Shown: one piece after another, positions 7,035-12,942 of the stretch
Numbering within the stretch: the first letter of the stretch is position 1
Layout of the letters: every line of letters begins with the position of its first letter
Source of the DNA: an uncultured Clostridia bacterium
GTDB taxonomy: Bacteria > Bacillota > Clostridia > TANB77 > CAG-508
Length of the DNA stretch: 35,574 nucleotides
Direction of reading: 5' to 3'
Assembly (NCBI GenBank): GCA_944386735.1
Contig: CALXCH010000005.1
Location: 1-35,574 of the forward strand
Translations under genes and position numbers: made by a program
Notes under the pieces: generated by a model
What the model saw: the letters and a program-made list of their open reading frames with translations, nothing else
The model's database searches: none
Told to the model about the DNA's origin: nothing

Positions 7035-7880
7035 ATGAAAGTAGGATTATTACTAGAAGGCGGAGCAATGAGATGCATGTACTCTGAAGGTGTAATAGAT
7101 GTATTTTTAGAAAATAATATAAAAATAGATGGAATAGTTGGAGTATCTGCAGGAGCTTTGTTTGGAATTAATTATAAATCAAAACAGGTTGGTAGAGGAT
7201 TAAGATATAGTAAAAAATATGCTAAAAATAAAGATTATATGGGATTATATTCATTTTTAACAACAGGGAATATTATGAATGAAGATTTCTGTTTTAAAAG
7301 AATTGTAAATGAGTTAGACCCTTTAGATTATGAAACTTTTAAAAATTCAGATACAGAATTTTTTGCAGTTGTAACAAATCTAGAAACAGGAGAAGCGGAA
7401 TATATAAAGATAGATGATTTAAAAGATAGAAATAGTTTAGAGATTTTAAGAGCATCTGGTTCTATGCCATTTCTATCTAAACCAGTGGCCGTGAATAATA
7501 AAAAATATTTAGATGGTGGAATTGCAGACAGTATTCCAATAGATAAGATAATGAGTATGGGCTTTGATAAAGTAATTGTTGTTCTAACAAGACCTAATGA
7601 TTATAAAAAGAAAAGAACTAACCAAACTTTTCCTAAGATTTATTTTAGAAAATATCCAAAATTTGCAGAAGCAGTAAATAATAGATATAAAAAATACAAT
7701 GAAGAGCTTGAAAAAGTATCTAAATTAGAAAAAGAGGGGAAAATAATAGTTATTAGGCCATCTAAATTAGTTAAGGTTAAAAGGATTGAAAAAGATGCTA
7801 ATAAATTACAAGAAATGTATGATTTAGGAAAAGATGATACATTAAGATTATTAGATAAAATAAAAGAATTTTATAGTTAG
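7035..7880 (+). CDS. Patatin-like phospholipase (RssA/YjjU type)
   Basis: 281 aa with the patatin signatures: the Gly-rich oxyanion loop Glu-Gly-Gly-Ala-Met-Arg near the N-terminus, Gly-Val-Ser-Ala-Gly with nucleophile Ser38, and the catalytic-dyad Asp160 in Leu-Asp-Gly-Gly. It should be a soluble serine lipid acyl hydrolase. I place the start at 7035, because GGTGAT lies just upstream; the in-frame ATG at 7023 has no ribosome site. It ends 2 nt before promoter copy D. Confidence 0.85.
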   Translation: MKVGLLLEGGAMRCMYSEGVIDVFLENNIKIDGIVGVSAGALFGINYKSKQVGRGLRYSKKYAKNKDYMGLYSFLTTGNIMNEDFCFKRIVNELDPLDYETFKNSDTEFFAVVTNLETGEAEYIKIDDLKDRNSLEILRASGSMPFLSKPVAVNNKKYLDGGIADSIPIDKIMSMGFDKVIVVLTRPNDYKKKRTNQTFPKIYFRKYPKFAEAVNNRYKKYNEELEKVSKLEKEGKIIVIRPSKLVKVKRIEKDANKLQEMYDLGKDDTLRLLDKIKEFYS

Positions 7881-7881
7881 T

Positions 7882-7923
7882 GAGAGTAATTACATTGATA
7901 ATTACTCTTATTTGTGTTATTAT
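7882..7923 (+). promoter_or_regulatory. Repeated promoter cassette, copy D
   Basis: GAGAGTAATTA ... AATTACTCTT dyad overlapping TTGATA (7895-7900); TATTAT at 7918-7923 after 17 nt, preceded by TGTG. Confidence 0.65.
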
Positions 7924-7954
7924 AGCAACAATAAGTTAATAGGGAAATTTTTAA

Positions 7955-8134
7955 ATGAATAGAAATAAAGTAGTAAGTGTTGTGTTATGTATTATAGGGG
8001 TAATTTTTGCAGTTATATCAATTGTATTAGCAGTTTTGGGTGTAGATGTAAAAATTGTTTGTTCTGGTATTTTTCTAACATTATGTTTTGTGCTATTAGT
8101 AATGGTTTTTAATAAGAAAGATGATAATAAATAA
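7955..8134 (+). CDS. Small two-helix membrane protein (59 aa)
   Basis: A short open frame starting Met-Asn-Arg-Asn-Lys with two hydrophobic stretches (about 6-29 and 33-52) and a hydrophilic Asn-Lys-Lys-Asp-Asp tail. AGGGAAA is a modest ribosome site. The size and topology resemble the 67-aa protein at 4427. It sits behind promoter copy D and 15 nt before the next gene, which supports it being expressed. No family recognised. Confidence 0.55.
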   Translation: MNRNKVVSVVLCIIGVIFAVISIVLAVLGVDVKIVCSGIFLTLCFVLLVMVFNKKDDNK

Positions 8135-8149
8135 TTTAAGGAGATAAAA

Positions 8150-8473
8150 ATGAATCTTGATAATAGATATAATATAATAACATTATGTGGTTCAATTAAG
8201 TTTAAAGATGAATTTATAAAAGTTCAAGAAAAACTAACTTTAGAGGGGAATATTGTTTTTACACCTAACTTTTTTAATAATATAAAAAAGGAAGACATAG
8301 ATTTGGAAACTAAGAAGATGTTAGACAAAATGCATAAACAAAAAATAGATATGTCAGATGAGATATATGTTATTAATCCTGGAGGATATATTGGAGAAAG
8401 TACAAAGTCTGAAATTGAATATGCAAAATCAAAAGGTAAAAAGATTTCTTACTTAGAAAATAGTAATTTGTAG
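8150..8473 (+). CDS. Nucleoside 2-deoxyribosyltransferase-like protein
   Basis: 107 aa with the N-terminal strand Ile-Ile-Thr-Leu-Cys-Gly-Ser-Ile-Lys-Phe, a middle Met-His-Lys-Gln-Lys-Ile-Asp-Met-Ser-Asp-Glu, and Asn-Pro-Gly-Gly-Tyr-Ile-Gly-Glu-Ser-Thr-Lys-Ser-Glu-Ile. This fits the small Rossmann-like group related to nucleoside 2-deoxyribosyltransferases, where the Gly-Glu-Ser-Thr segment carries the likely catalytic Glu. Actual activity is unproven. AAGGAG precedes the ATG; it is likely co-transcribed with the 59-aa membrane protein. Confidence 0.7.
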   Translation: MNLDNRYNIITLCGSIKFKDEFIKVQEKLTLEGNIVFTPNFFNNIKKEDIDLETKKMLDKMHKQKIDMSDEIYVINPGGYIGESTKSEIEYAKSKGKKISYLENSNL

Positions 8474-8513
8474 AACAGAGTAATAAAAAATTATATATAT
8501 TTTAACTTTACCA

Positions 8514-8563
8514 TTGACAAGGTTACTTTGCAAATATATAATACAAATAACAAGTAAACTTGG
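8514..8563 (+). promoter_or_regulatory. Consensus promoter and operator of the DUF6442/XRE operon
   Basis: TTGACA (8514-8519), 17 nt, TATAAT (8537-8542). An inverted repeat CAAGT-AA-ACTTG (8552-8563) lies just after the start point and could be the autoregulatory site of the XRE protein encoded by the second gene. Confidence 0.65.
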
Positions 8564-8577
8564 CAAGGAGGTAAAAT

Positions 8578-8907
8578 ATGGATAAAGAAGAAATTTTAGA
8601 AAGAAGTAGAAAAGAAAACAAAAACGAAGATATTTATGTTAATGAAATAAATATCAAAGGAGGAAATATTGCAACTATAGTTGGACTTGTTCTTACTACT
8701 ATTATTTTTATAAGTGAAATATTATTAGGGTTTGGAATAAATTATGGATTATATGGTATAGTATTTTCGGTAACAGGAACGTCAAATTTGTATAGAGCTA
8801 TAAAATTAAATAAAGATAAAGTAATTCCAATTTTAACTTTAATAATTTCTATAATTTTTATAGTTATTCATATATATAATTTAATCAGTAAATCAACTAT
8901 AATATAA
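8578..8907 (+). CDS. DUF6442-like membrane protein
   Basis: 109 aa beginning with the typical Lys-Glu-Glu-Ile-Leu-Glu-Arg-Ser-Arg-Lys-Glu-Asn soluble head. Three hydrophobic segments follow (about 33-53, 56-71 and 80-101), with Gly-Ile-Asn-Tyr-Gly-Leu between the first two. This matches DUF6442 proteins, which in Bacillota are usually encoded beside a small XRE regulator, as here. Function unknown. GGAGG precedes the ATG and the XRE gene starts 14 nt after the stop. Confidence 0.75.
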   Translation: MDKEEILERSRKENKNEDIYVNEINIKGGNIATIVGLVLTTIIFISEILLGFGINYGLYGIVFSVTGTSNLYRAIKLNKDKVIPILTLIISIIFIVIHIYNLISKSTII

Positions 8908-8920
8908 GGTAGGATATTTT

Positions 8921-9127
8921 ATGGATAAACAGCTAATATTAAAAAATAGATTAAAAGAAGTAAGAGGAGAAAAAGGAATATCTCAACAGCAATTAGCAGA
9001 TATGGTAGGTGTTTCAAGAAATACAATTAGCTCGATTGAAACTAATCAATACAATCCAAATGCAAAACTCGCACTTATAATATGTATTGCATTAGATAAA
9101 AAGTTTGAAGATATATTTTATTTCTAG
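8921..9127 (+). CDS. XRE/Cro-type HTH regulator (68 aa)
   Basis: A minimal HTH_3 protein: Leu-Lys-Glu-Val-Arg-Gly-Glu-Lys-Gly-Ile-Ser-Gln-Gln-Gln-Leu-Ala then Val-Ser-Arg-Asn-Thr-Ile as recognition helix and Leu-Asp-Lys-Lys-Phe-Glu-Asp-Ile-Phe at the end. It has no effector domain. It is the second gene of the DUF6442 operon and probably represses it through the dyad at 8552-8563. A weak AAGGTAGGA ribosome site precedes the ATG. Confidence 0.85.
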   Translation: MDKQLILKNRLKEVRGEKGISQQQLADMVGVSRNTISSIETNQYNPNAKLALIICIALDKKFEDIFYF

Positions 9128-9155
9128 GTTGGATACAAATTACAAATTGTAGATA

Positions 9156-9196
9156 AAAATAAAAAGCTGCTAAATAAGTTAACAGCTTTTTATTTT
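9156..9196. terminator. Bidirectional terminator between XRE and EFR1 genes
   Basis: Stem AAAATAAAAAGCTG (9156-9169) pairs with CAGCTTTTTATTTT (9183-9196); A and T tails serve both converging genes. Confidence 0.85.
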
Positions 9197-9959
9197 AGAT
9201 ATAGAGAATATTTTCTTTTCTTCCTTCAAATTTACTTTTCATTGCTTTACTTACAGCAGACATTAATGTAGTAGGTAAAGATCTTGCGTGTTGAGGGCAT
9301 TCTTCTATGCAACGCATACAAGTAATACATTTTTTATTATCAGTACGACTTGGGTCATCAAAAGGTATTGCTTCTACTGGGCATCTTTTTGCACATTTAC
9401 CACATTTTATACAATTTTTATTTACTTTGATTTTTAAAGGCATACTACTTGCTTTAACATATGGAAAGTTTCCTGGAACTTCTATTGAATCAGGAAGAGT
9501 GTTATTTTCTAATTTTTCTTTTATTTGCATAGCAAATTTTTCTAATTCTTCTTTGTCTTTATCATCAGGACGGCCTGTAGCAAACTGTGGCATCATTGAA
9601 TGTTCAGCAACAGCAGAAATTGCAGATGTGCATTTAAAACCTTGTTCGATTAAAATATTCTTTAATTCTAATAAACAATCATCAATGGCTCTGTTACCAT
9701 ATACTGCTACTAATAAAGCTTTTGCACCATTACCATTGATATTGCGTAAACGATTTGCTGCAGGGGTAGGAACTCTTCCACCATATACGGGTACTGCAAC
9801 AATGCAAAAGTCATCTTTAGAAAGATTATAAATTTTATTTTCAGTATTATATTCACTAAGGTCGATTTTTTGTTTTTCTTCAGTAAATACAGAACTAATA
9901 ATATCTACTACTTTTTTAGTTCTTCCAGTTGCACTAAATACTATTTCAAATATTTTCAT
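9195..9959 (-). CDS. EFR1-family ferredoxin (flavodoxin-like domain + 2[4Fe-4S])
   Basis: A 254-aa protein. The N-terminal flavodoxin-like domain begins Ile-Phe-Ser-type strand 'EIVFSATGRT' and has the Pro-Val-Tyr-Gly-Gly-Arg-Val loop. The C-terminal part holds two CxxCxxCxxxCP clusters (Cys-Ile-Lys-Cys-Gly-Lys-Cys and Cys-Ile-Thr-Cys-Met-Arg-Cys). EFR1 proteins are cytoplasmic electron carriers. The start at 9959 is chosen because GGAGG lies 7 nt upstream; the next in-frame ATG (9974) lies before that ribosome site. A minus-strand promoter TTTACT-N17-TATAAT (10023-9995) precedes it. Confidence 0.88.
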   Translation of the reverse strand: MKIFEIVFSATGRTKKVVDIISSVFTEEKQKIDLSEYNTENKIYNLSKDDFCIVAVPVYGGRVPTPAANRLRNINGNGAKALLVAVYGNRAIDDCLLELKNILIEQGFKCTSAISAVAEHSMMPQFATGRPDDKDKEELEKFAMQIKEKLENNTLPDSIEVPGNFPYVKASSMPLKIKVNKNCIKCGKCAKRCPVEAIPFDDPSRTDNKKCITCMRCIEECPQHARSLPTTLMSAVSKAMKSKFEGRKENILYI

Positions 9960-9994
9960 AATAATTCCTCCCATAAAAGCTTTTTCTTCAAAGA

Positions 9995-10023
9995 ATTATA
10001 TCATAAGCAAATTAAATAGTAAA
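9995..10023 (-). promoter_or_regulatory. Promoter of the EFR1 gene
   Basis: Read on the minus strand: TTTACT (10023-10018), 17 nt, then TATAAT (10000-9995) with an extended TGA. Confidence 0.55.
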
Positions 10024-10213
10024 TCTTAGTATAAACTTCAAAACAGTTGAAATATAGACTTTTTTTGTAATATACCCTCGTAATTAAAATTATTATAATG
10101 TAGGTAAAATAGTTTTAAAGATTTAAAATAATTAAGTAAGTAAAAATAATAAATTCACAAAACGTTTACATTAAGGTAACTTTATAGTTACTTTTTGTAG
10201 CTATAATAAATAC

Positions 10214-10316
10214 AACTTAAGAAATTTGATTAATCTTAAGTTTGCTTAGAAAAAGCATAGAAAACATCCCCTTTTATTTTCAAAGAGAACTACAAAAAGT
10301 AGTTCTTATTTTTTGT
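10214..10316 (+). ncRNA. Candidate small RNA, copy 1 (~100 nt)
   Basis: TATAAT (10202-10207) precedes a presumed start near 10214. Stem 1 pairs AACTTAAG (10214-10221) with CTTAAGTT (10235-10242). Stem 2 pairs TGCTT (10243-10247) with AAGCA (10253-10257). An unpaired CATCCCCTTTTATT (10265-10278) follows, then the terminator AGAACTAC/GTAGTTCT (10286-10306) with T tail. The order matches Bacillota small RNAs that use a C-rich single strand to bind ribosome sites. The -35 is weak; no known Rfam family is recognised. Confidence 0.6.
10286..10314 (+). terminator. Terminator of repeat copy 1
   Basis: AGAACTAC / GTAGTTCT stem, A-rich 5-nt loop, then TATTTTTT. Confidence 0.85.
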
Positions 10317-10335
10317 GAAGAATTAAATTACTTAA

Positions 10336-10364
10336 TTGATAACGATGACTAATTGTGATAATAT
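10336..10364 (+). promoter_or_regulatory. Promoter of the EamA transporter
   Basis: TTGATA (10336-10341), 17 nt, TAATAT (10359-10364) with TGTGA before the -10, as in the repeated promoter family but without the hairpin. Confidence 0.55.
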
Positions 10365-10399
10365 TAAGAAGATAAATATAATATTTGGAGGAACAAAAA

Positions 10400-11257
10400 A
10401 TGTGGGTTTTATATGCTTTTGGATCAGCATTTTTTGCTGGAATAACAGCAATACTTGCCAAAATAGGAATTAAAAATATAGATTCAAATTTAGCAACAGC
10501 AATTAGAACAATTGTAATACTAATATTTTCATGGTTAATGGTATTTATAGTAGGTTCTTTTAATACAATATCTGAACTTTCAACAAAAACAATTATATTT
10601 TTGATATTATCAGGATTAGCAACAGGATTATCTTGGTTATGTTATTTTAAAGCATTACAAATTGGAAATGTTAATAAAGTAACGCCAATAGATAAATCAA
10701 GTACAATCTTAACTATGATTTTAGCAATGATTTTTTTAGGAGAGAAAATAACATTACTAAAAGTAATATCAGTTATATTAATTGGTATAGGCACATATTT
10801 GATGATAGAGAAAAAAGAGGATAATAAAGAGGCAAAAGATAATAAGTGGTTAATATTTGCGTTTGGCTCAGCAATATTTGCAAGTTTAACATCAATTTTG
10901 GGAAAGGTAGGAATAGAAGGTGTTGAATCAAATTTAGGAACAGCAATAAGAACAATAGTAGTATTAATAATGGCTTGGATAGTAGTTTTTGTAACTAAAA
11001 AACAAGGAGAAATAAAAAATATAGATAAAAAAAGTTGGAAATTCTTATTATTATCAGGATTAACAACAGGATTATCTTGGTTATGTTACTATAAAGCTTT
11101 ACAAGATGGAGAGGCAAGCATTGTAGTACCAATAGATAAATTAAGTATAGTAATAACAATAATATTTTCTTATTTTATCTTAAAAGAAAAATTAAACAAA
11201 AAATCTATAATTGGTTTAATAGGGATTGTTACAGGAACACTGTTATTATTAGTATAA
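10400..11257 (+). CDS. EamA/DMT-superfamily transporter
   Basis: 285 aa made of two homologous EamA halves: each ends with a Thr-Gly-Leu-Ser-Trp-Leu-Cys-Tyr-(Phe/Tyr)-Lys-Ala-Leu-Gln segment followed by Pro-Ile-Asp-Lys and three helices, about ten helices in total. It is an inner-membrane exporter or importer of small metabolites; the substrate cannot be told. The start ATG at 10400 follows GGAGG; the in-frame TTG at 10385 overlaps that site and is rejected. The gene sits exactly between two copies of the 168-bp repeat, so it could have been duplicated or captured together with them, or be regulated by the RNA they encode. Confidence 0.88.
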   Translation: MWVLYAFGSAFFAGITAILAKIGIKNIDSNLATAIRTIVILIFSWLMVFIVGSFNTISELSTKTIIFLILSGLATGLSWLCYFKALQIGNVNKVTPIDKSSTILTMILAMIFLGEKITLLKVISVILIGIGTYLMIEKKEDNKEAKDNKWLIFAFGSAIFASLTSILGKVGIEGVESNLGTAIRTIVVLIMAWIVVFVTKKQGEIKNIDKKSWKFLLLSGLTTGLSWLCYYKALQDGEASIVVPIDKLSIVITIIFSYFILKEKLNKKSIIGLIGIVTGTLLLLV

Positions 11258-11335
11258 AAATATACTTTTAATAAATTTACAAAATGTTTACATTAAGGTT
11301 ACTTTATAGTTACTTTTAGTATCTATAATAAATAC

Positions 11336-11440
11336 AACTTAAGAAATTTAATTAATCTTAAGTTTGCTTAGAAGAAGCATAGAAAACATCCCCTTTTATT
11401 TTCAAAGAGAACTACAAAAAAAGTAGTTCTCGTTTTTTGT
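11336..11440 (+). ncRNA. Candidate small RNA, copy 2 (~105 nt)
   Basis: TATAAT at 11324-11329, stem 1 AACTTAAG/CTTAAGTT from 11336, stem 2 TGCTT/AAGCA with a changed loop (AGAAG), unpaired CATCCCCTTTTATT around 11387-11400, and terminator AGAACTAC (11408-11415)/GTAGTTCT (11423-11430). Stems and the C-rich segment are preserved between copies. Confidence 0.6.
11408..11439 (+). terminator. Terminator of repeat copy 2 and of the EamA gene
   Basis: AGAACTAC / GTAGTTCT stem, 7-nt A loop, CGTTTTTT tail. Confidence 0.85.
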
Positions 11441-11457
11441 TTGTAATAATTAAACAA

Positions 11458-11486
11458 TTGATAATGAAGTTTACTTGTGATAGTAT
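11458..11486 (+). promoter_or_regulatory. Promoter of the FlaR-type kinase gene
   Basis: TTGATA (11458-11463), 17 nt, TAGTAT (11481-11486), TGTGA before the -10; same layout as the one before the EamA gene. Confidence 0.55.
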
Positions 11487-11518
11487 AAATACAAATAATA
11501 AATTGTAAGGAGATAACC

Positions 11519-12037
11519 ATGAAACGTATATGTATAATTGGTGGTAGTGGAACAGGGAAAACAACACTTGCAAAAAACTTAGGAAAACAACTAAATTTAC
11601 CTGTTTACTATATTGATGGAATTCATCATTTGAAAAATTGGGAGATACGTAATAAAGATGAAAGAGATAAAATTATTCTAGAAAAAGCAGATGAAGATAA
11701 GTGGATTATAGATGGAACTTATAAATCAACACTAAAACAACGTTTAGAAAAAGCGGATTGTATAATTTATTTAGATTATTCTACTATAGCACAAATAAAA
11801 GGTGTTTTGGGAAGATTCATAAAAAATCATGGAAAGGAAAAAGAAGAAATACCAGGTTGTAAGGAAAAAATGAGCCTAGAGTTTTTCTGGTGGGTAGTTA
11901 ATTGGAGAAAGAATAAAAGGCAAACAATTATTGAGAATTTACAAGGGATAGAAAGTAGTAAAGTACATATTTTTAAAACAAGGAAACAACTTAATAAATG
12001 GTATGAAAGTCAATTTAATAGAAAAATAGAATGTTAA
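11519..12037 (+). CDS. FlaR-type P-loop kinase (adenylate kinase-related)
   Basis: 172 aa with Walker A GGSGTGKTT at 8-16, the Tyr-Tyr-Ile-Asp-Gly-Ile-His-His strand, Trp-Ile-Ile-Asp-Gly-Thr-Tyr (the Walker B-like segment of this group) and an Arg-Phe-Ile/Trp-Arg-Lys-Asn-Lys lid. This is the group often annotated 'topology modulation protein FlaR' or 'AAA family ATPase'; it is a probable small-molecule kinase of unknown substrate. AAGGAG precedes the ATG. It is likely co-transcribed with the esterase that starts 61 nt after its stop. Confidence 0.82.
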   Translation: MKRICIIGGSGTGKTTLAKNLGKQLNLPVYYIDGIHHLKNWEIRNKDERDKIILEKADEDKWIIDGTYKSTLKQRLEKADCIIYLDYSTIAQIKGVLGRFIKNHGKEKEEIPGCKEKMSLEFFWWVVNWRKNKRQTIIENLQGIESSKVHIFKTRKQLNKWYESQFNRKIEC

Positions 12038-12098
12038 AAATTGTAAATGGGAGAATGTCATTGTAATAAATAGAATCGTTAATATATAGGAGCCTAAG

Positions 12099-12791
12099 AT
12101 GGAAAAAGAGTTTGAAATAGAAGGTAAAGTTGTAAGTATATATAGTAAAGAAAAAAGTTTGAAGGAATTGCCAGTAGTTATATTACATACATATGGAAAT
12201 GAAGGTAAGGAAGTTTTTGAAAAATGTATAGAACTTGGTTGTGAAGATTTTATATTAGTTTCAATATCTAATTTAGATTGGAATAATGATATGAGTCCTT
12301 GGTTTGCTTTAAAGTTAAATGAACATGAAGAAGATTTTTTAGGAAAAGCAGATAAATATATAGAAGTTTTACTAAATAAAATTATTCCAAATATAGAAAA
12401 ATATTTGGAAGATGATTTAGAGATTAGTATAAAATATTATGGAATTGCAGGTTATTCTTTAGCAGGATTATTTGCTGTTTACTCAGGATATAAAACAGAA
12501 ATATTTAGAAGAATAGCATCTGCATCAGGTTCTTTGTGGTTTCCTAAATTTATAGATTTTGTAAAAGAAAATAAAATATTTTCTAATGTTGAAAAGATAT
12601 ATTTTTCTTTAGGAAATAAGGAAAGTAAGGTTAGAAATGAGGTTATGAAAACTGTTGAAGAAAATACAAAAGAAATAGAAAGAATATATAATTCTCAAGG
12701 AATTAAAACAATTTATGAAGAAAATCAAGGAAATCATTTTAAAGATGGTACTTTAAGAATGGCAAAAGGAATAAAATGGATATTAGAATAA
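12099..12791 (+). CDS. Putative esterase, alpha/beta hydrolase (IroE/Fes-like)
   Basis: 230 aa. The N-terminal part reads like a serine-esterase domain (Val-Val-Ile-Leu-His-Thr-Tyr-Gly), the elbow Gly-Tyr-Ser-Leu-Ala-Gly carries nucleophile Ser120, and His213 in Gly-Asn-His-Phe is the likely catalytic His. This resembles bacterial 'putative esterase' proteins, some of which cut siderophore esters; no siderophore genes lie near, so the substrate is open. It is followed by a good terminator. Confidence 0.75.
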   Translation: MEKEFEIEGKVVSIYSKEKSLKELPVVILHTYGNEGKEVFEKCIELGCEDFILVSISNLDWNNDMSPWFALKLNEHEEDFLGKADKYIEVLLNKIIPNIEKYLEDDLEISIKYYGIAGYSLAGLFAVYSGYKTEIFRRIASASGSLWFPKFIDFVKENKIFSNVEKIYFSLGNKESKVRNEVMKTVEENTKEIERIYNSQGIKTIYEENQGNHFKDGTLRMAKGIKWILE

Positions 12792-12817
12792 GTAGTCTAA
12801 TATAGTTAGAGTGCTGA

Positions 12818-12850
12818 AAGTAAGAGTCTTTAGTCTCTTACTTATTTTTA
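12818..12850 (+). terminator. Terminator after the kinase/esterase unit
   Basis: AAGTAAGAG (12818-12826) pairs with CTCTTACTT (12835-12843); ATTTTTA follows. Confidence 0.8.
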
Positions 12851-12863
12851 ATGTAAGTAACAT

Positions 12864-12898
12864 TTGACATTTTTTAATATCTATATTAAGATATTAAA
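12864..12898 (+). promoter_or_regulatory. Promoter with 10+10-nt palindromic operator before the acyl-CoA ligase
   Basis: TTGACA (12864-12869), 17 nt, TAAGAT (12887-12892). A perfect inverted repeat TTTAATATCT (12873-12882) / AGATATTAAA (12889-12898) covers the spacer and -10. The position is typical of a repressor site, plausibly a fatty-acid-responsive regulator. Confidence 0.65.
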
Positions 12899-12942
12899 GG
12901 AAAATTTTTAAGAAAATAATATAAGAAATGGAGAATAAGATT

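Larger units (their letters stand above)
10150..10316 (+). repeat. 168-bp direct repeat flanking the EamA gene, left copy
   Basis: Nearly identical to 11272-11440: same TTTACATTAAGGT start, GTAAC/GTTAC dyad, TATAAT, two hairpins, C-rich stretch and terminator. Differences cluster in loops. The 10024-10149 DNA to its left shows nothing recognisable. Confidence 0.85.
11272..11440 (+). repeat. 168-bp direct repeat flanking the EamA gene, right copy
   Basis: Starts 14 nt after the EamA stop and matches 10150-10316 almost throughout, including the terminator; the terminator loop is 2 nt longer. Confidence 0.85.

Noticed and set aside
9307..9831. 174-codon plus-strand frame opposite EFR1
   Set aside because: It is the shadow of the Fe-S/flavodoxin gene, with no ribosome site and no recognisable protein pattern.
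10150..11440. T-box or metabolite riboswitch in the repeats flanking EamA
   Set aside because: No T-box sequence and no riboswitch core recognised, and the right-hand copy has its terminator upstream of another promoter, so it is better explained as a separate small transcript.
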